From: Psychrobacillus antarcticus | GTDB taxonomy: Bacteria > Bacillota > Bacilli > Bacillales_A > Planococcaceae | Length of the DNA stretch: 64,000 nt | Assembly (NCBI RefSeq): GCF_029533155.1 | Contig: NZ_JAIZDB010000010.1 | Coordinates: 1-64,000 of the forward strand | Reading direction: 5' to 3' | In this document: in pieces, positions 44,342 through 53,201 of the stretch | Layout: the number at the start of each line of letters is the position of its first letter | How positions within the stretch are numbered: the stretch's first letter is position 1 | Translations under genes and position numbers: made by a program | The notes under the pieces: model-generated | Databases searched by the model: none | What the model saw: only the letters and a program-made list of their open reading frames with translations | Told to the model about the DNA's origin: nothing

Positions 44342-45343
44342 CTAACTGTTATAAGCAATAATGGACGTTAATACCTGTGATTTTTTATCTATTAAATCCT
44401 TATAAGCTCCCGGGGCACTATTAAGATCAACTATTTCCGTTAAAAATGGTTGAACGTCTATCCGCTTTGTATTAACTAAGCGAAGATACTCAGCCACGTT
44501 TCTACCTTCCGTCCAGCGTACATACCCATATGGATAGTCCATAGCTTGTAACTCATATTGCTTATCATACCGCCCTGGCCCACCAGCTCGAGAAATTAGG
44601 ATTTGAGCTTCTTTAGCAAACATAAGTTCACGAGGGAAATCTGGCTCTATATCCCCAACAATTACTACTTTCCCTTGGTTCCTAATCCACTTTAAGCTTT
44701 CATGAGTTAGGGGTGAACGCTTGCCACCTGCACATAATAAAACTGCATCTGCACCTTTATTATGTGTTGCTTTCATTAGTTCATTTTCCATATTACTCAT
44801 CGAAGAAAAAGAGCTTATTCCGTCATGCTGAAGTATACTTACTCGCTCTTCTGAAATGTCTAGTGCAATAACATTGAAAGCAGCTGCATTAGCTATTTTA
44901 GCAATCATTTGTCCTAGTAATCCTAAGCCGACCACAACCACAGTTTCTCCAAATTCAAGTTTAGCCACTCTTAATGAGTGAATTGCAATTGCTCCTATAC
45001 CAGCTAAAGCAGCTTGTTTCGGCTCCATATCCTCAGGTACTTTAGCGCATAATGTTGTCGGCACTAGAAGGTACTCCGCATGCCCTACGAATGGTGCCCC
45101 GTAGCAAGCTACTATATCTCCAATCTGATAGTCTAAGACACCTTCTCCACATTCTTCCACGACTCCCACTGCACTATATCCTAAAGAGATTTCCTTACCT
45201 TCACTTACTCCGATAAGTTCAATCTCTGTTCCCGGAGAGACCGCCGAAAATAGGGTTTTTATCAATAAAAATGAAGGTTTGATTGTTGGATATTCTCTAT
45301 CTAATATTTGAACTGCACCATTACTTGCAATAATTGATTTCAT
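44342..45343 (-). CDS. Zinc-type/MDR-family dehydrogenase
   Basis: Encodes 333 residues from ATG 45343 after AAGGAGTG. It has the MDR plan: a GroES-like N-terminal domain (SAVSPGTEIELIG, LGYSAVGVVEECGEGVLDYQ) and a Rossmann domain with VVVGLGLLGQMIAKIAN. The usual catalytic Cys and His-Glu zinc ligands are not evident at their expected places (SPGTE replaces the C-x-T/S pattern), as in the BchC/bi-domain oxidoreductase-like subgroup. It likely handles a polyol or keto sugar. It is the third gene of the operon starting at 47427. Confidence 0.8.
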   Translation of the reverse strand: MKSIIASNGAVQILDREYPTIKPSFLLIKTLFSAVSPGTEIELIGVSEGKEISLGYSAVGVVEECGEGVLDYQIGDIVACYGAPFVGHAEYLLVPTTLCAKVPEDMEPKQAALAGIGAIAIHSLRVAKLEFGETVVVVGLGLLGQMIAKIANAAAFNVIALDISEERVSILQHDGISSFSSMSNMENELMKATHNKGADAVLLCAGGKRSPLTHESLKWIRNQGKVVIVGDIEPDFPRELMFAKEAQILISRAGGPGRYDKQYELQAMDYPYGYVRWTEGRNVAEYLRLVNTKRIDVQPFLTEIVDLNSAPGAYKDLIDKKSQVLTSIIAYNS

Positions 45344-45355
45344 TTGACACACTCC

Positions 45356-46411
45356 TTAGTTGGAGAACCATTTTTTCAGATTATCTTTTACAAAAGCATC
45401 GTCATTTAAGTGTGGATACTCTGCATACACCCGATCAATCTCTTCGAATTGGTTTGGACTTAGTTTTTCTTTATCCAATAAACACCAATTCCCTTGAAGT
45501 AGTCCTTGTCTCTTTAAAACCTCATTAATCCCAGCAATACTTCCTTTGAATTGATTGTTTGGATCAAAAAAGGCAGCATTTGCATCTGTTATTTCTTGGC
45601 CTAATGTTAACAATTCACTAGGAATTTGCTCCGCTGATTTATATGTAGAAATCTTTCCAAATATCTCTACGGCTGTTTTTGTCCAAACCGACCAATGACC
45701 AAGTAGTCCTCCAACAATTTGTTTCGTTATTTTTTTATCTCCAACTCTAAATTTATAAGTTGTTAATAGATCATTTACTATATTGTCATCATTGCCTGTA
45801 TAAATAGCTATTTCTTCATTTCGATCCGAGTTACATACCGCACGAATAACATCTATCGTTTGATATCTATTAAAGGGTGCAATTTTTATAGCATGAACAT
45901 TCGATATATTTGCTATCTCTTTCCAAAAATCATATGAAAGAACCTTTCCCCCAACTGCTGGCTGCAAATAAAATCCGATTACAGGAATAATTTCCGATAC
46001 CTTTTTAGTGCGAGCGATTAACTCGTCCTCTGAGACATCTTGTAATCCACCCATACTTAGTAAGCCAAGGTCATAATCAATTCTTTTTAAAAAGGTTGCT
46101 TCTTCTATCGCCTGTTCTGTTGGTCCACTAATACCTCCAATTTTTATGAAGGAATCAGAGACCTTTGCTTTGGTTATTTCTTCCATCGCAAGAGTTAATA
46201 CTTTTTCGTACAAATTAAATTGAGGGTCTCTTATTTCAAACTGAGTTGTATGGACACCAACTGCAACCCCTCCAACTCCAGCTTCTATATAGTATCGGGT
46301 TAGTGCTCTCTGACTAGCTTCATCTAATTGTCTATCCACAGTAAGAGCTAGTGGATGGGCAGGAATCATCGCGCCTTTTAGCAAGCTTTTCTTTACTTCT
46401 TGCTTCAACAT
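45356..46411 (-). CDS. Dihydrodipicolinate synthase (DapA)-family aldolase/lyase
   Basis: Encodes 351 residues after AAGGGGCG. It is longer than DapA (about 290) but has its TIM-barrel pattern: MIPAHPLALTVDRQLDE, GVGGVAVGVHTTQFE (in the place of the GTTGE motif), and the Schiff-base Lys in HAIKIAPFNRYQTID. Members cleave or form 2-keto-3-deoxy sugar acids. Here that activity would yield pyruvate and a short aldehyde from a keto-deoxy acid. It starts one base inside the stop of the epimerase-like gene. Confidence 0.82.
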   Translation of the reverse strand: MLKQEVKKSLLKGAMIPAHPLALTVDRQLDEASQRALTRYYIEAGVGGVAVGVHTTQFEIRDPQFNLYEKVLTLAMEEITKAKVSDSFIKIGGISGPTEQAIEEATFLKRIDYDLGLLSMGGLQDVSEDELIARTKKVSEIIPVIGFYLQPAVGGKVLSYDFWKEIANISNVHAIKIAPFNRYQTIDVIRAVCNSDRNEEIAIYTGNDDNIVNDLLTTYKFRVGDKKITKQIVGGLLGHWSVWTKTAVEIFGKISTYKSAEQIPSELLTLGQEITDANAAFFDPNNQFKGSIAGINEVLKRQGLLQGNWCLLDKEKLSPNQFEEIDRVYAEYPHLNDDAFVKDNLKKWFSN

Positions 46412-47427
46412 TAGAACGCCCCTTTTCTCTCTTGGAAGTGAGTTGGCTTATTGTAAGTTTCTCCTTTATTTATTAACCAATCAGCTGTCATATCAAGCAT
46501 TTGCTGAAGCGATACTTTTGGATAGCCAAATAATTTATGTGCTTTAGATGCATTATTCAGCAATGCGGTATTCTGTTCTTCATTTACAAATACAGGAGAA
46601 ACGTTAAAGCGCTTCCCAAATTCCTCCGCTAACCAACGAACAGATAGTGTTTCAGGACCTGTAATATTCAATAACTTTGGTGGAGTGTCACAGTGCAATA
46701 AAGAGCGAACTGCATATTCATTTGCGTCACCTTGCCAAATAACGTTCACACTTCCTGTTGTTAGATCCACCGCTTTACCTTCTAAAACACTTTTAGCAAT
46801 TTCCAATAAAACCCCATACCTTAAGTCAATTGCGTAATTTAAGCGAAACAGGAGCATCGGAGTATTGTTTTTATGAGAAAAACTAGATAATACACGTTCA
46901 CGACCTAAGCAAGATTGAGCGTATTCACCAATTGGATTTGGTGATACTTCCTCTGAACAATTTCCATTAACTACATTTGTTAAAGGGTATATATTCCCAG
47001 ACGAGAATGCAACGATTCTCGAATTTTTATACTTATCAGCTACTCTTCCTGGTAAATAAGCGTTCATTGCCCACGTAAAATGTTCGTTGCCTGTAGTACC
47101 AAACTTATTTCCTGCCATAAAAATAACATTTTTTACATCAGGGAGTGATTGCAACTCTTCATCAATAAGTAAATCTACCGCAATTGTCTCAATTCCATAA
47201 TCCTCAAGTTCTTTCCTTAAGTCTCCTGACGAAAATCGAGATGCACCAATTACTTTTTTTTGTATACCAGCTTCCGTAATTGCACGTTTTGTCATTTTCG
47301 CTAAAGTAGGTCCCATTTTTCCACCCACTCCTAATATCAATATATCTCCATCTAGTAATTTAATATCCTCAATTAGTTCTCTAGTTGGCTTCGTCATAAA
47401 ATCCTCTAATTCTGTTAACGTCTTCAT
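46411..47427 (-). CDS. NAD-dependent epimerase/dehydratase-like (extended SDR)
   Basis: Encodes 338 residues after AGGAGTG. The NAD loop is ILILGVGGKMGPTLAKM near residue 32, followed by an extended-SDR layout (NVIFMAGNKFGTTGNEHFTW, VAFSSGNIYPLT, LLNITGPETLSVRWLAEEFG). The YxxxK catalytic motif is replaced by EYAQSCLGRERVL, so the Tyr is kept but the Lys is not at its usual spot. It may act as an unusual dehydrogenase or a binding protein. First gene of the catabolic operon, divergent from the regulator. Confidence 0.8.
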   Translation of the reverse strand: MKTLTELEDFMTKPTRELIEDIKLLDGDILILGVGGKMGPTLAKMTKRAITEAGIQKKVIGASRFSSGDLRKELEDYGIETIAVDLLIDEELQSLPDVKNVIFMAGNKFGTTGNEHFTWAMNAYLPGRVADKYKNSRIVAFSSGNIYPLTNVVNGNCSEEVSPNPIGEYAQSCLGRERVLSSFSHKNNTPMLLFRLNYAIDLRYGVLLEIAKSVLEGKAVDLTTGSVNVIWQGDANEYAVRSLLHCDTPPKLLNITGPETLSVRWLAEEFGKRFNVSPVFVNEEQNTALLNNASKAHKLFGYPKVSLQQMLDMTADWLINKGETYNKPTHFQERKGAF

Positions 47428-47475
47428 TTAATCACTCCTGATAATTTATCTATTATTATTTATTTATTAAAGGTT

Positions 47476-47496
47476 AAGTCTTTAAGTTGTCTTTAA
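47476..47496. promoter_or_regulatory. 21-bp motif shared with the ABC-transporter promoter region
   Basis: The site reads AAGTCT-TTAAGT-T-GTCTTTAA. A near-identical 21-mer is at 53341-53361 (AAGTCT-C-TTAAGT-GTCTTTAA), differing only in where one extra base is placed. A related AGAGACACGT occurs at 47592-47601 close to the regulator start. Both sites lie in divergent promoter regions of the carbohydrate locus, so it is a good candidate operator for the regulator at 47640. Confidence 0.5.
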
Positions 47497-47639
47497 ATAA
47501 TCAAATTTCAATAACTTCTTCAACATTAGTATTTATAATACTTTTTGACAATTTAACATGTAGAACTTAAGATAGATTAAATATTACATTTAGAGACACG
47601 TTTAGTTAAAAACTGTTTGTAAAATAGGAGGAATAGCAT

Positions 47640-48989
47640 ATGATAAGTAAACATGCATTCAATGATACTTCTGATATAAAAATAGGAATTATTGGACCAA
47701 AAGATTTAGTGACTAAAACAAAAGAAACTTTAATGGCCTTCCCTAACTTCAATCCTGTTTTTCGAATTGTTGAACAGGACAGTCAAATTTATGACATTAC
47801 GAAAGAATTATTAAATGATGTAGAAGTTTTAATGTTTACAGAATTTCATGCTTATAATATCGCTAAACAACTCTTCGACTTCAAGATTCCGGTACATCAT
47901 ATGCCCCTTATGGGCACCGGACTTTACAGATCGTTATTTCTTATAAAAATTGCTAATCATTTAACTAGTTTATCTATTGATACTTTTGACAAAAAATATA
48001 TTGAACAAATTTTATTGGAACTTGAAGAAGAAAACTATGATTTATATGTGCACAAAAGCAATACTACTAGTTTAGAAATTAATGGGATTGTTAACTTCCA
48101 CATTAATAACTACAGAACTAATAATTCAATTGCACTTACAGGAATAAAAGATGTAGCTATGCAACTAGACAATCTTAAAATTCCATATCAATGGGTAACA
48201 CCCACACAGCAAGATATGATCGTATCTTTTGAAAGAGCTTTACTAGCAACAGACACTAGAAGAAACAAAGAATCTCAAATTGTATTTGGATTAATCAATA
48301 TCGATAACTTTAAAAATGTCACAGCGAAATATTCCTCCGAGCATGATGTGCAATTATTAAAATTGAAGTTGCAACAAATGCTACTAGAGTATATTAAAAT
48401 GCTAGATGGACATCTCATCAACCTAGGCGGCGATGAATATTCTTTTATCACCACTCGTGGTATTTTTGAGCGTGAAACAAGAGGTTACAAATTTATTCCC
48501 CTTTTACAAGACGTGAAAAATGAGCTTGGTGTAACGATAAGTCTCGGCGTAGGTTTCGGCCGAACAGCTGCTGAATCTGGAAACCACGCAAGATTAGCTC
48601 TTCGACAATCACTCGATTTAGGCGGAAATGTCTGTTACATAGTACGAGAAGACCAAAGTGTTTTGGGCCCAGTAGACATAACCACCTACAAACAATATGA
48701 ACGATATAATTTGGCGATTACTGATCCACAATTACTAGACAAAGCAGAAAAAGCTGGAATGTCCGCCTCCTATATGACAAAATTAATGGCTCGTGTCTCC
48801 AGGCATAAAAAAATTGAATATACCGCTCAAGAGTTAGCTTCCACACTTAATGTCACAATACGAAGCGCAAACCGTATTCTGTTGAAATGGACTGATGCTG
48901 AATTAGTCGATATTGTCGGAGAAGAAAAAGTAACTCACAAAGGAAGACCTCGCCGCATTTATCGGTTAAGTTTTATTGATGAAGAATAA
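47640..48989 (+). CDS. Transcriptional regulator: sensor, GGDEF-like domain and winged helix
   Basis: Encodes 449 residues after AGGAGG. Residues ~10-110 look like a phosphoreceiver- or PBP-like alpha/beta domain (KIGIIGPKDLVTKTKE, EVLMFTEFHAYNIAKQLFDF). Residues ~213-345 hold a GGDEF-like fold with INIDNFKNV at 219-227 and GGDEYSF at 263-269. The C-terminal ~65 residues form a winged helix (YTAQELASTLNVTIRSANRI, then RPRRIYRLSF). It divergently faces the epimerase-first operon and lies between the two halves of the carbohydrate locus, so it probably regulates both. A cytoplasmic GGDEF-wHTH protein is unusual; whether it binds GTP or makes a nucleotide is unknown. Confidence 0.7.
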   Translation: MISKHAFNDTSDIKIGIIGPKDLVTKTKETLMAFPNFNPVFRIVEQDSQIYDITKELLNDVEVLMFTEFHAYNIAKQLFDFKIPVHHMPLMGTGLYRSLFLIKIANHLTSLSIDTFDKKYIEQILLELEEENYDLYVHKSNTTSLEINGIVNFHINNYRTNNSIALTGIKDVAMQLDNLKIPYQWVTPTQQDMIVSFERALLATDTRRNKESQIVFGLINIDNFKNVTAKYSSEHDVQLLKLKLQQMLLEYIKMLDGHLINLGGDEYSFITTRGIFERETRGYKFIPLLQDVKNELGVTISLGVGFGRTAAESGNHARLALRQSLDLGGNVCYIVREDQSVLGPVDITTYKQYERYNLAITDPQLLDKAEKAGMSASYMTKLMARVSRHKKIEYTAQELASTLNVTIRSANRILLKWTDAELVDIVGEEKVTHKGRPRRIYRLSFIDEE

Positions 48990-49042
48990 CGATAATACCT
49001 TTCTTCCAATGTTGGGGTGTTCCTTACCCCTTCTTTTTAACG

Positions 49043-49939
49043 TTAAATAATTACCTCTTTCCCACTGCAACTACTTTCAGTAGCCGCTTCTATAAAGCGA
49101 ATAATTTCTATCGTTTCTTCTAAAGGAACTCTAGTCTTTCCATCTGCGAAAAACTTCATTATTTGCTCCAGCAAACTTGCATAATAAGGTTTTATATCCA
49201 AGTCTACATTCACATATTCACTGCCTTTTTCAAAATGAATCACTGCACCAAACTGGTTATTTCCCTTTCGATTCCCTCTTACTGTTCCTATCCGCCCATC
49301 ATTCCACACAGCTGTAAGTACGTCATGGTCAGCTGTCTTAACTGTTTTTACCGATTTTGCTCCTTGACCTAAAATTACAAATAGCATTTCCACTGTATGA
49401 ATTCCATACCAAAAGTAACCTGCTTGGTTTAATTCCATCGGTCCAAAACAATCAGCTCCAATTACTTCTCCTTTTTCTGAGTTTTGCAGTATACGAGTTA
49501 AGCTTTCTGAAAATCGGAGTGCCGATGAACTCATTAAAGGCGTACCGTGATCCGTAGCCAGTTCTACCATTTTTTTCGCCTCTTTCGTATTTAAACTAAA
49601 AGGTTTATCAACAAAAATCGGTTTTTTCCATGCGATTATTTCTTTTAACTGCCTATAATGAACTGCGCCATCTACTGACTCCAGTAGGATTGCATCACTA
49701 TTTTTTACTACATCTTTAATTGATAAAACAATTTCAATAGCGTAATTGTCCCTTAATTCATTTGTGAATTTTTCCGCTCTAGTTTTACTAAGTTCAAAAT
49801 CGTCTGATCCACCGCGAAAAGCAATAACAACTTTCCCACCCTTAATATAATAAGGATTATTCGAATCATTTAAGAGCTTCGTGAAAACAACGACATGGGA
49901 AGTATCTAAACCGATAATACCAATGGATAGTTGTATGAT
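49043..49939 (-). CDS. Gfo/Idh/MocA-family oxidoreductase without a standard start codon
   Basis: An uninterrupted frame runs from a TAA at about 49954 to the stop at 49043. A strong AGGAGAGGAG site (49942-49951) lies 5 bases before ATC 49939 and 8 before ATA 49936, but no ATG, GTG or TTG occurs until ATG 49570. The 298-residue reading is full length: the N-terminus has LSIGIIGLDTSHVVVFTKLL, then FVDKPFSLNTKEAKKMV (the EKP-like motif) near residue 118, and a C-terminal domain with NQAGYFWYGIHTVEMLFVIL. ATC or ATA could serve as a rare start, or ATG was changed to ATC. Starting at 49570 would lose the Rossmann fold. Confidence 0.7.
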   Translation of the reverse strand: MIQLSIGIIGLDTSHVVVFTKLLNDSNNPYYIKGGKVVIAFRGGSDDFELSKTRAEKFTNELRDNYAIEIVLSIKDVVKNSDAILLESVDGAVHYRQLKEIIAWKKPIFVDKPFSLNTKEAKKMVELATDHGTPLMSSSALRFSESLTRILQNSEKGEVIGADCFGPMELNQAGYFWYGIHTVEMLFVILGQGAKSVKTVKTADHDVLTAVWNDGRIGTVRGNRKGNNQFGAVIHFEKGSEYVNVDLDIKPYYASLLEQIMKFFADGKTRVPLEETIEIIRFIEAATESSCSGKEVII

Positions 49940-49968
49940 CGTAACTCCTCTCCTTTATTAGCTTGGAT

Positions 49969-50772
49969 TTACTTCAAGCCTGACATTTGAATTCCTTCGG
50001 TGAAGAACCGTTGGAAGAACATGAAAATAAGAAATGTCGGTATAAAGGATACTGCCGATCCAGCCATTTCAATTCCGAAGTTACCTTCTTTTCCTAAGAT
50101 GGATGCCAACCCTAGTGTCACAGGGAACATTGTTTCTTGAGTCAAATATATCAATGGTTGGAATAGATCATTCCAGTTAGAAATAAACGAAAATGTGCCG
50201 ACTGTTGCAACAACAGGTACGGATAACGGTAAAATTATTTTAACGAATACTTGAAGATCATTAGCCCCGTCTATATAGGCTGCTTCCTCTAGATCGTTTG
50301 GTATACCTTGTAAAAATTGTCTTACTAGAAATACTCCCATAATCCCCCATATTTCGGGCACAATTAGCGCCCAGTAAGTATTAATCCAACCAAAATCGGA
50401 AAACATAATGTACTTAGGGATGATTAATAGTTGTTGGGGGATCATAATAACTCCCATGAATACCCAAAATATAAACTCTCTCCCTATAAACTGCTTCTTA
50501 GCAAAGATATAACCCAATATCGCACAGAATAACATTTGACTAAATACAGGGATTACCGTAATAACAACAGAGTTCCATATCCAGCGTAAGAACAATCCAT
50601 CATTCAAGATATATTTATAGTTTTTTAATGTAGGATCATCAGGTATCCAAAATAGCGGATCTAATTGAGCATATTCAACTTCTTTTAAAGAACCTAAAAT
50701 CATAATGATAAAAGGCATTAAAAAACAAAAACCTAAAACAAATAAAGCTGTATATGATATTACTTTTTTCAC
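49969..50772 (-). CDS. Carbohydrate ABC transporter permease (MalG type)
   Basis: Encodes 267 residues from GTG 50772 after AAAGGAGG. It has six membrane helices and the binding-protein-dependent permease motif EEAAYIDGANDLQVFVKIIL, which contacts the ATPase. It pairs with the 50800 permease and the 51806 binding protein in the CUT1 class for oligosaccharides. No ATPase gene is in the cluster, so a shared MsmX-like ATPase is likely used. Confidence 0.92.
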   Translation of the reverse strand: MKKVISYTALFVLGFCFLMPFIIMILGSLKEVEYAQLDPLFWIPDDPTLKNYKYILNDGLFLRWIWNSVVITVIPVFSQMLFCAILGYIFAKKQFIGREFIFWVFMGVIMIPQQLLIIPKYIMFSDFGWINTYWALIVPEIWGIMGVFLVRQFLQGIPNDLEEAAYIDGANDLQVFVKIILPLSVPVVATVGTFSFISNWNDLFQPLIYLTQETMFPVTLGLASILGKEGNFGIEMAGSAVSFIPTFLIFMFFQRFFTEGIQMSGLK

Positions 50773-50799
50773 TATTTTTCATCCTCCTTTCCCAGAAAA

Positions 50800-51738
50800 T
50801 CAATAATGATTTGATTCCTTACCGAGATATCTTCTCTGTATCAGTGAAATTATTAAAATAATAAAGAATAAAACATATGACAACACTGCTGCATAGCTTA
50901 AGTTAAGACTTGTAAATCCTTGAGTGTATAGGTAATACACAATGGTTGTTGTAGCATAATTAGGTCCTCCACCAGTTAACAAATACGCAGAATCGAAAAT
51001 CTGGAAGGAACCAATCGTAGTAGTAATTGCTACATAAAAATGAATTGGTTTTAATAATGGAAAAGTGACATTCCAAAAAATCTTAAATGGTGATGCCCCA
51101 TCAATTCTCGCGGCCTCATATAATTGCCGATCAATGGACTGTAAGCCAGCAAAGTAATATATCATCGTACTACCAGCTACTTTAAATACACTTAAACCTG
51201 CTAATACAGCAAGAGCTTGACTTGAATCAGAGAGAAACAATTGTGGTTCAATACCAACAAATCCAATAATGTAGTTAATCATGCCTTCTTCTGTTCCTCT
51301 AAACAGCCAACCCCAAATACCTGCAATGATTACAAATGAAGTAACAACTGGAAGGAAAAATATCCCTTTAAAAAATTTAGCACCTCTTACACCTGAGTTT
51401 ATAATCAGTGCCAATATTAGGCCCAATGCCATCGTTGGCACTATATAATAGATAGAAAATTTGACCGTATTCCATATAGCCTTCCATGCCAGGGTATCGC
51501 TAAATAAATACTTCCAATGCTTTAAACCTACAAATTCTGCATCCCCAATTACTTTCCAATCCATAAATGTAAGATAGAAGCTCAATAAAAATGGATATAC
51601 TTGAAAAATTACAAAGTGAATTAAAATAGGGATTAAAACAATATAAACAATCGAATTTTTCTTCCACTCTTTCTTCAACCTTACGAAAAGTGGTAACTTT
51701 TCTTTTTTAGAAGTCAGTGTATTACTCAGTGTAATCAC
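50800..51738 (-). CDS. Sugar ABC transporter permease (MalF type)
   Basis: Encodes 312 residues starting at a GTG with a weak AGGAAAGG site. It has six helices and the EAA loop YEAARIDGASPFKIFWNVTF. The N-terminal ~30 residues are basic and cytoplasmic, as usual for CUT1 MalF-like permeases. It forms the heterodimeric channel with the next permease. It is the second gene of a four-gene operon (binding protein, two permeases, oxidoreductase). Confidence 0.9.
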   Translation of the reverse strand: MITLSNTLTSKKEKLPLFVRLKKEWKKNSIVYIVLIPILIHFVIFQVYPFLLSFYLTFMDWKVIGDAEFVGLKHWKYLFSDTLAWKAIWNTVKFSIYYIVPTMALGLILALIINSGVRGAKFFKGIFFLPVVTSFVIIAGIWGWLFRGTEEGMINYIIGFVGIEPQLFLSDSSQALAVLAGLSVFKVAGSTMIYYFAGLQSIDRQLYEAARIDGASPFKIFWNVTFPLLKPIHFYVAITTTIGSFQIFDSAYLLTGGGPNYATTTIVYYLYTQGFTSLNLSYAAVLSYVLFFIILIISLIQRRYLGKESNHY

Positions 51739-51805
51739 CCTTTCCTATGTAAGTTAATAAGAGAGAGCTTGATCTCTCTTAGATCAAACTCTCCATTAAC
51801 TGTTA

Positions 51806-53065
51806 TTAATTTACTTTGGCTTTAATAGCCTCTGCCGCAGCATCTGCTGCTTCTTTAGGAGTTTTCTTACCTTCCATCATTGTCTGCAACTCCGCTTGGA
51901 TTAAAGGCATAATTGTACGACCTTCCGGATGAATAACTCCTGGTAGCGCAAATTCTGTATACGATGCAAGCTGCGCCATATACTCTTGATCCCCAAAAAT
52001 ATCTTTTGCAGATTCTCTAGTTGGAATATACTGTGTAACCGTATTAAATTTGCGTTGGTTTTCTGAATTCGTCATTATTTTAATAAATTCAGCCGCTGCT
52101 TCTGGATTATCTGTATTAATCGGAGCTACAAACATTCCAGTAGTTCCATAAGTAACCTGCTCTTTGTTTTTCAAAGGTGGAGCAATAACAAATTCAAACG
52201 TATCTAGATCTAACATACGGCTAACAGAAATACCTGAGCCTTGTACGGAAAGCATTTTTCCACCATCCCATAATGCATTATGTTCCATAGCTGTAATGGA
52301 ATCTTTTGGAGTCCATTCTTCTTGGTACATTTTGTTAATAAATGCAAATGCTTCTACTCCAGCTTCGTTATTGATCAATACTTCACCGTCCTCTGTCAAA
52401 ACATCCCCACCAGCTTGCCATAAGAATGGATATAGTGTTCCATTCATAGATCCTCCACCTTGGAAACTTGTTGCATAGTAACCTTTTTCTTTTGCTTTTA
52501 TCGCCCATGCTTCAAACTCGTCCCAAGTTGTAGGTAAGTTAGCTGGATCCTCACCGATTGCTTTCACAATATCCACATTATATAAGTAAGTATATGCTTC
52601 TTGAAGAATCGGAAGTCCGTATACTTTATCTTTCCAAGTAGTTGAAACTAAAGCCGAATCCACAAAATCATCCATTTCGTTATCTTCCAAATATGGGTCT
52701 AATTCTAATAGCATTCCAGCTTCTGCATATTGTGGCATCTGGTCTGGAATAGCATAAAATACGTCTGGTCCATTATTAGCAGCAAGAGCAGTTAGAACCT
52801 TTTGATCTCTATTTGCCCAAGGAATCTGTTCAAAGTTAACCTTTACTCCAGTTTCTTCTTCATAAGCAGCAATTATTTCATCCCACATAACACCTTCTGT
52901 TTCCTGATCACCTGTAAATGGATGAGCCCATACTGTAATTTCTCCGGATATACCCTCTTCGCTAGTATCCCCTTTTGGTTTGTCTCCCTCTGCTCCTTCA
53001 TCGCTACAAGCAGCTATTAAAGTACCCAATAACAATAGTAATAGAACTAAACTAAATTTTTTCAT
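51806..53065 (-). CDS. Extracellular sugar-binding lipoprotein (CUT1 type)
   Basis: Encodes 419 residues from ATG 53065 after GAGGGGTC (ATG 53083 is rejected). The N-terminus is a lipoprotein signal (lipobox LIAAC). The mature protein has the family-1 binding-protein layout: GEITVWAHPFTG, a hinge, IPWANRDQKVLTALAANNGP and YGLPILQEAYTYLYN. It captures an oligosaccharide outside the membrane and delivers it to the two permeases. A 21-bp motif and a dyad lie upstream. Confidence 0.92.
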   Translation of the reverse strand: MKKFSLVLLLLLLGTLIAACSDEGAEGDKPKGDTSEEGISGEITVWAHPFTGDQETEGVMWDEIIAAYEEETGVKVNFEQIPWANRDQKVLTALAANNGPDVFYAIPDQMPQYAEAGMLLELDPYLEDNEMDDFVDSALVSTTWKDKVYGLPILQEAYTYLYNVDIVKAIGEDPANLPTTWDEFEAWAIKAKEKGYYATSFQGGGSMNGTLYPFLWQAGGDVLTEDGEVLINNEAGVEAFAFINKMYQEEWTPKDSITAMEHNALWDGGKMLSVQGSGISVSRMLDLDTFEFVIAPPLKNKEQVTYGTTGMFVAPINTDNPEAAAEFIKIMTNSENQRKFNTVTQYIPTRESAKDIFGDQEYMAQLASYTEFALPGVIHPEGRTIMPLIQAELQTMMEGKKTPKEAADAAAEAIKAKVN

Positions 53066-53201
53066 CTCTTTGACCCCTCTCAAATTAGTTAATACAATAT
53101 CCCCAATGCCCGTTACACTATTACTATATTATTTAGGCCTCCCTTCAATTTGTAATAGACATACTATTACACTTGCAATTAATCATATGATGAATAATGA
53201 G

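Noticed and set aside
49043-49570. 175-residue truncated oxidoreductase starting at ATG 49570
   Set aside because: The same frame continues upstream without a stop through a complete Rossmann domain to a strong ribosome site, so the short version is an artefact of requiring a standard start codon.
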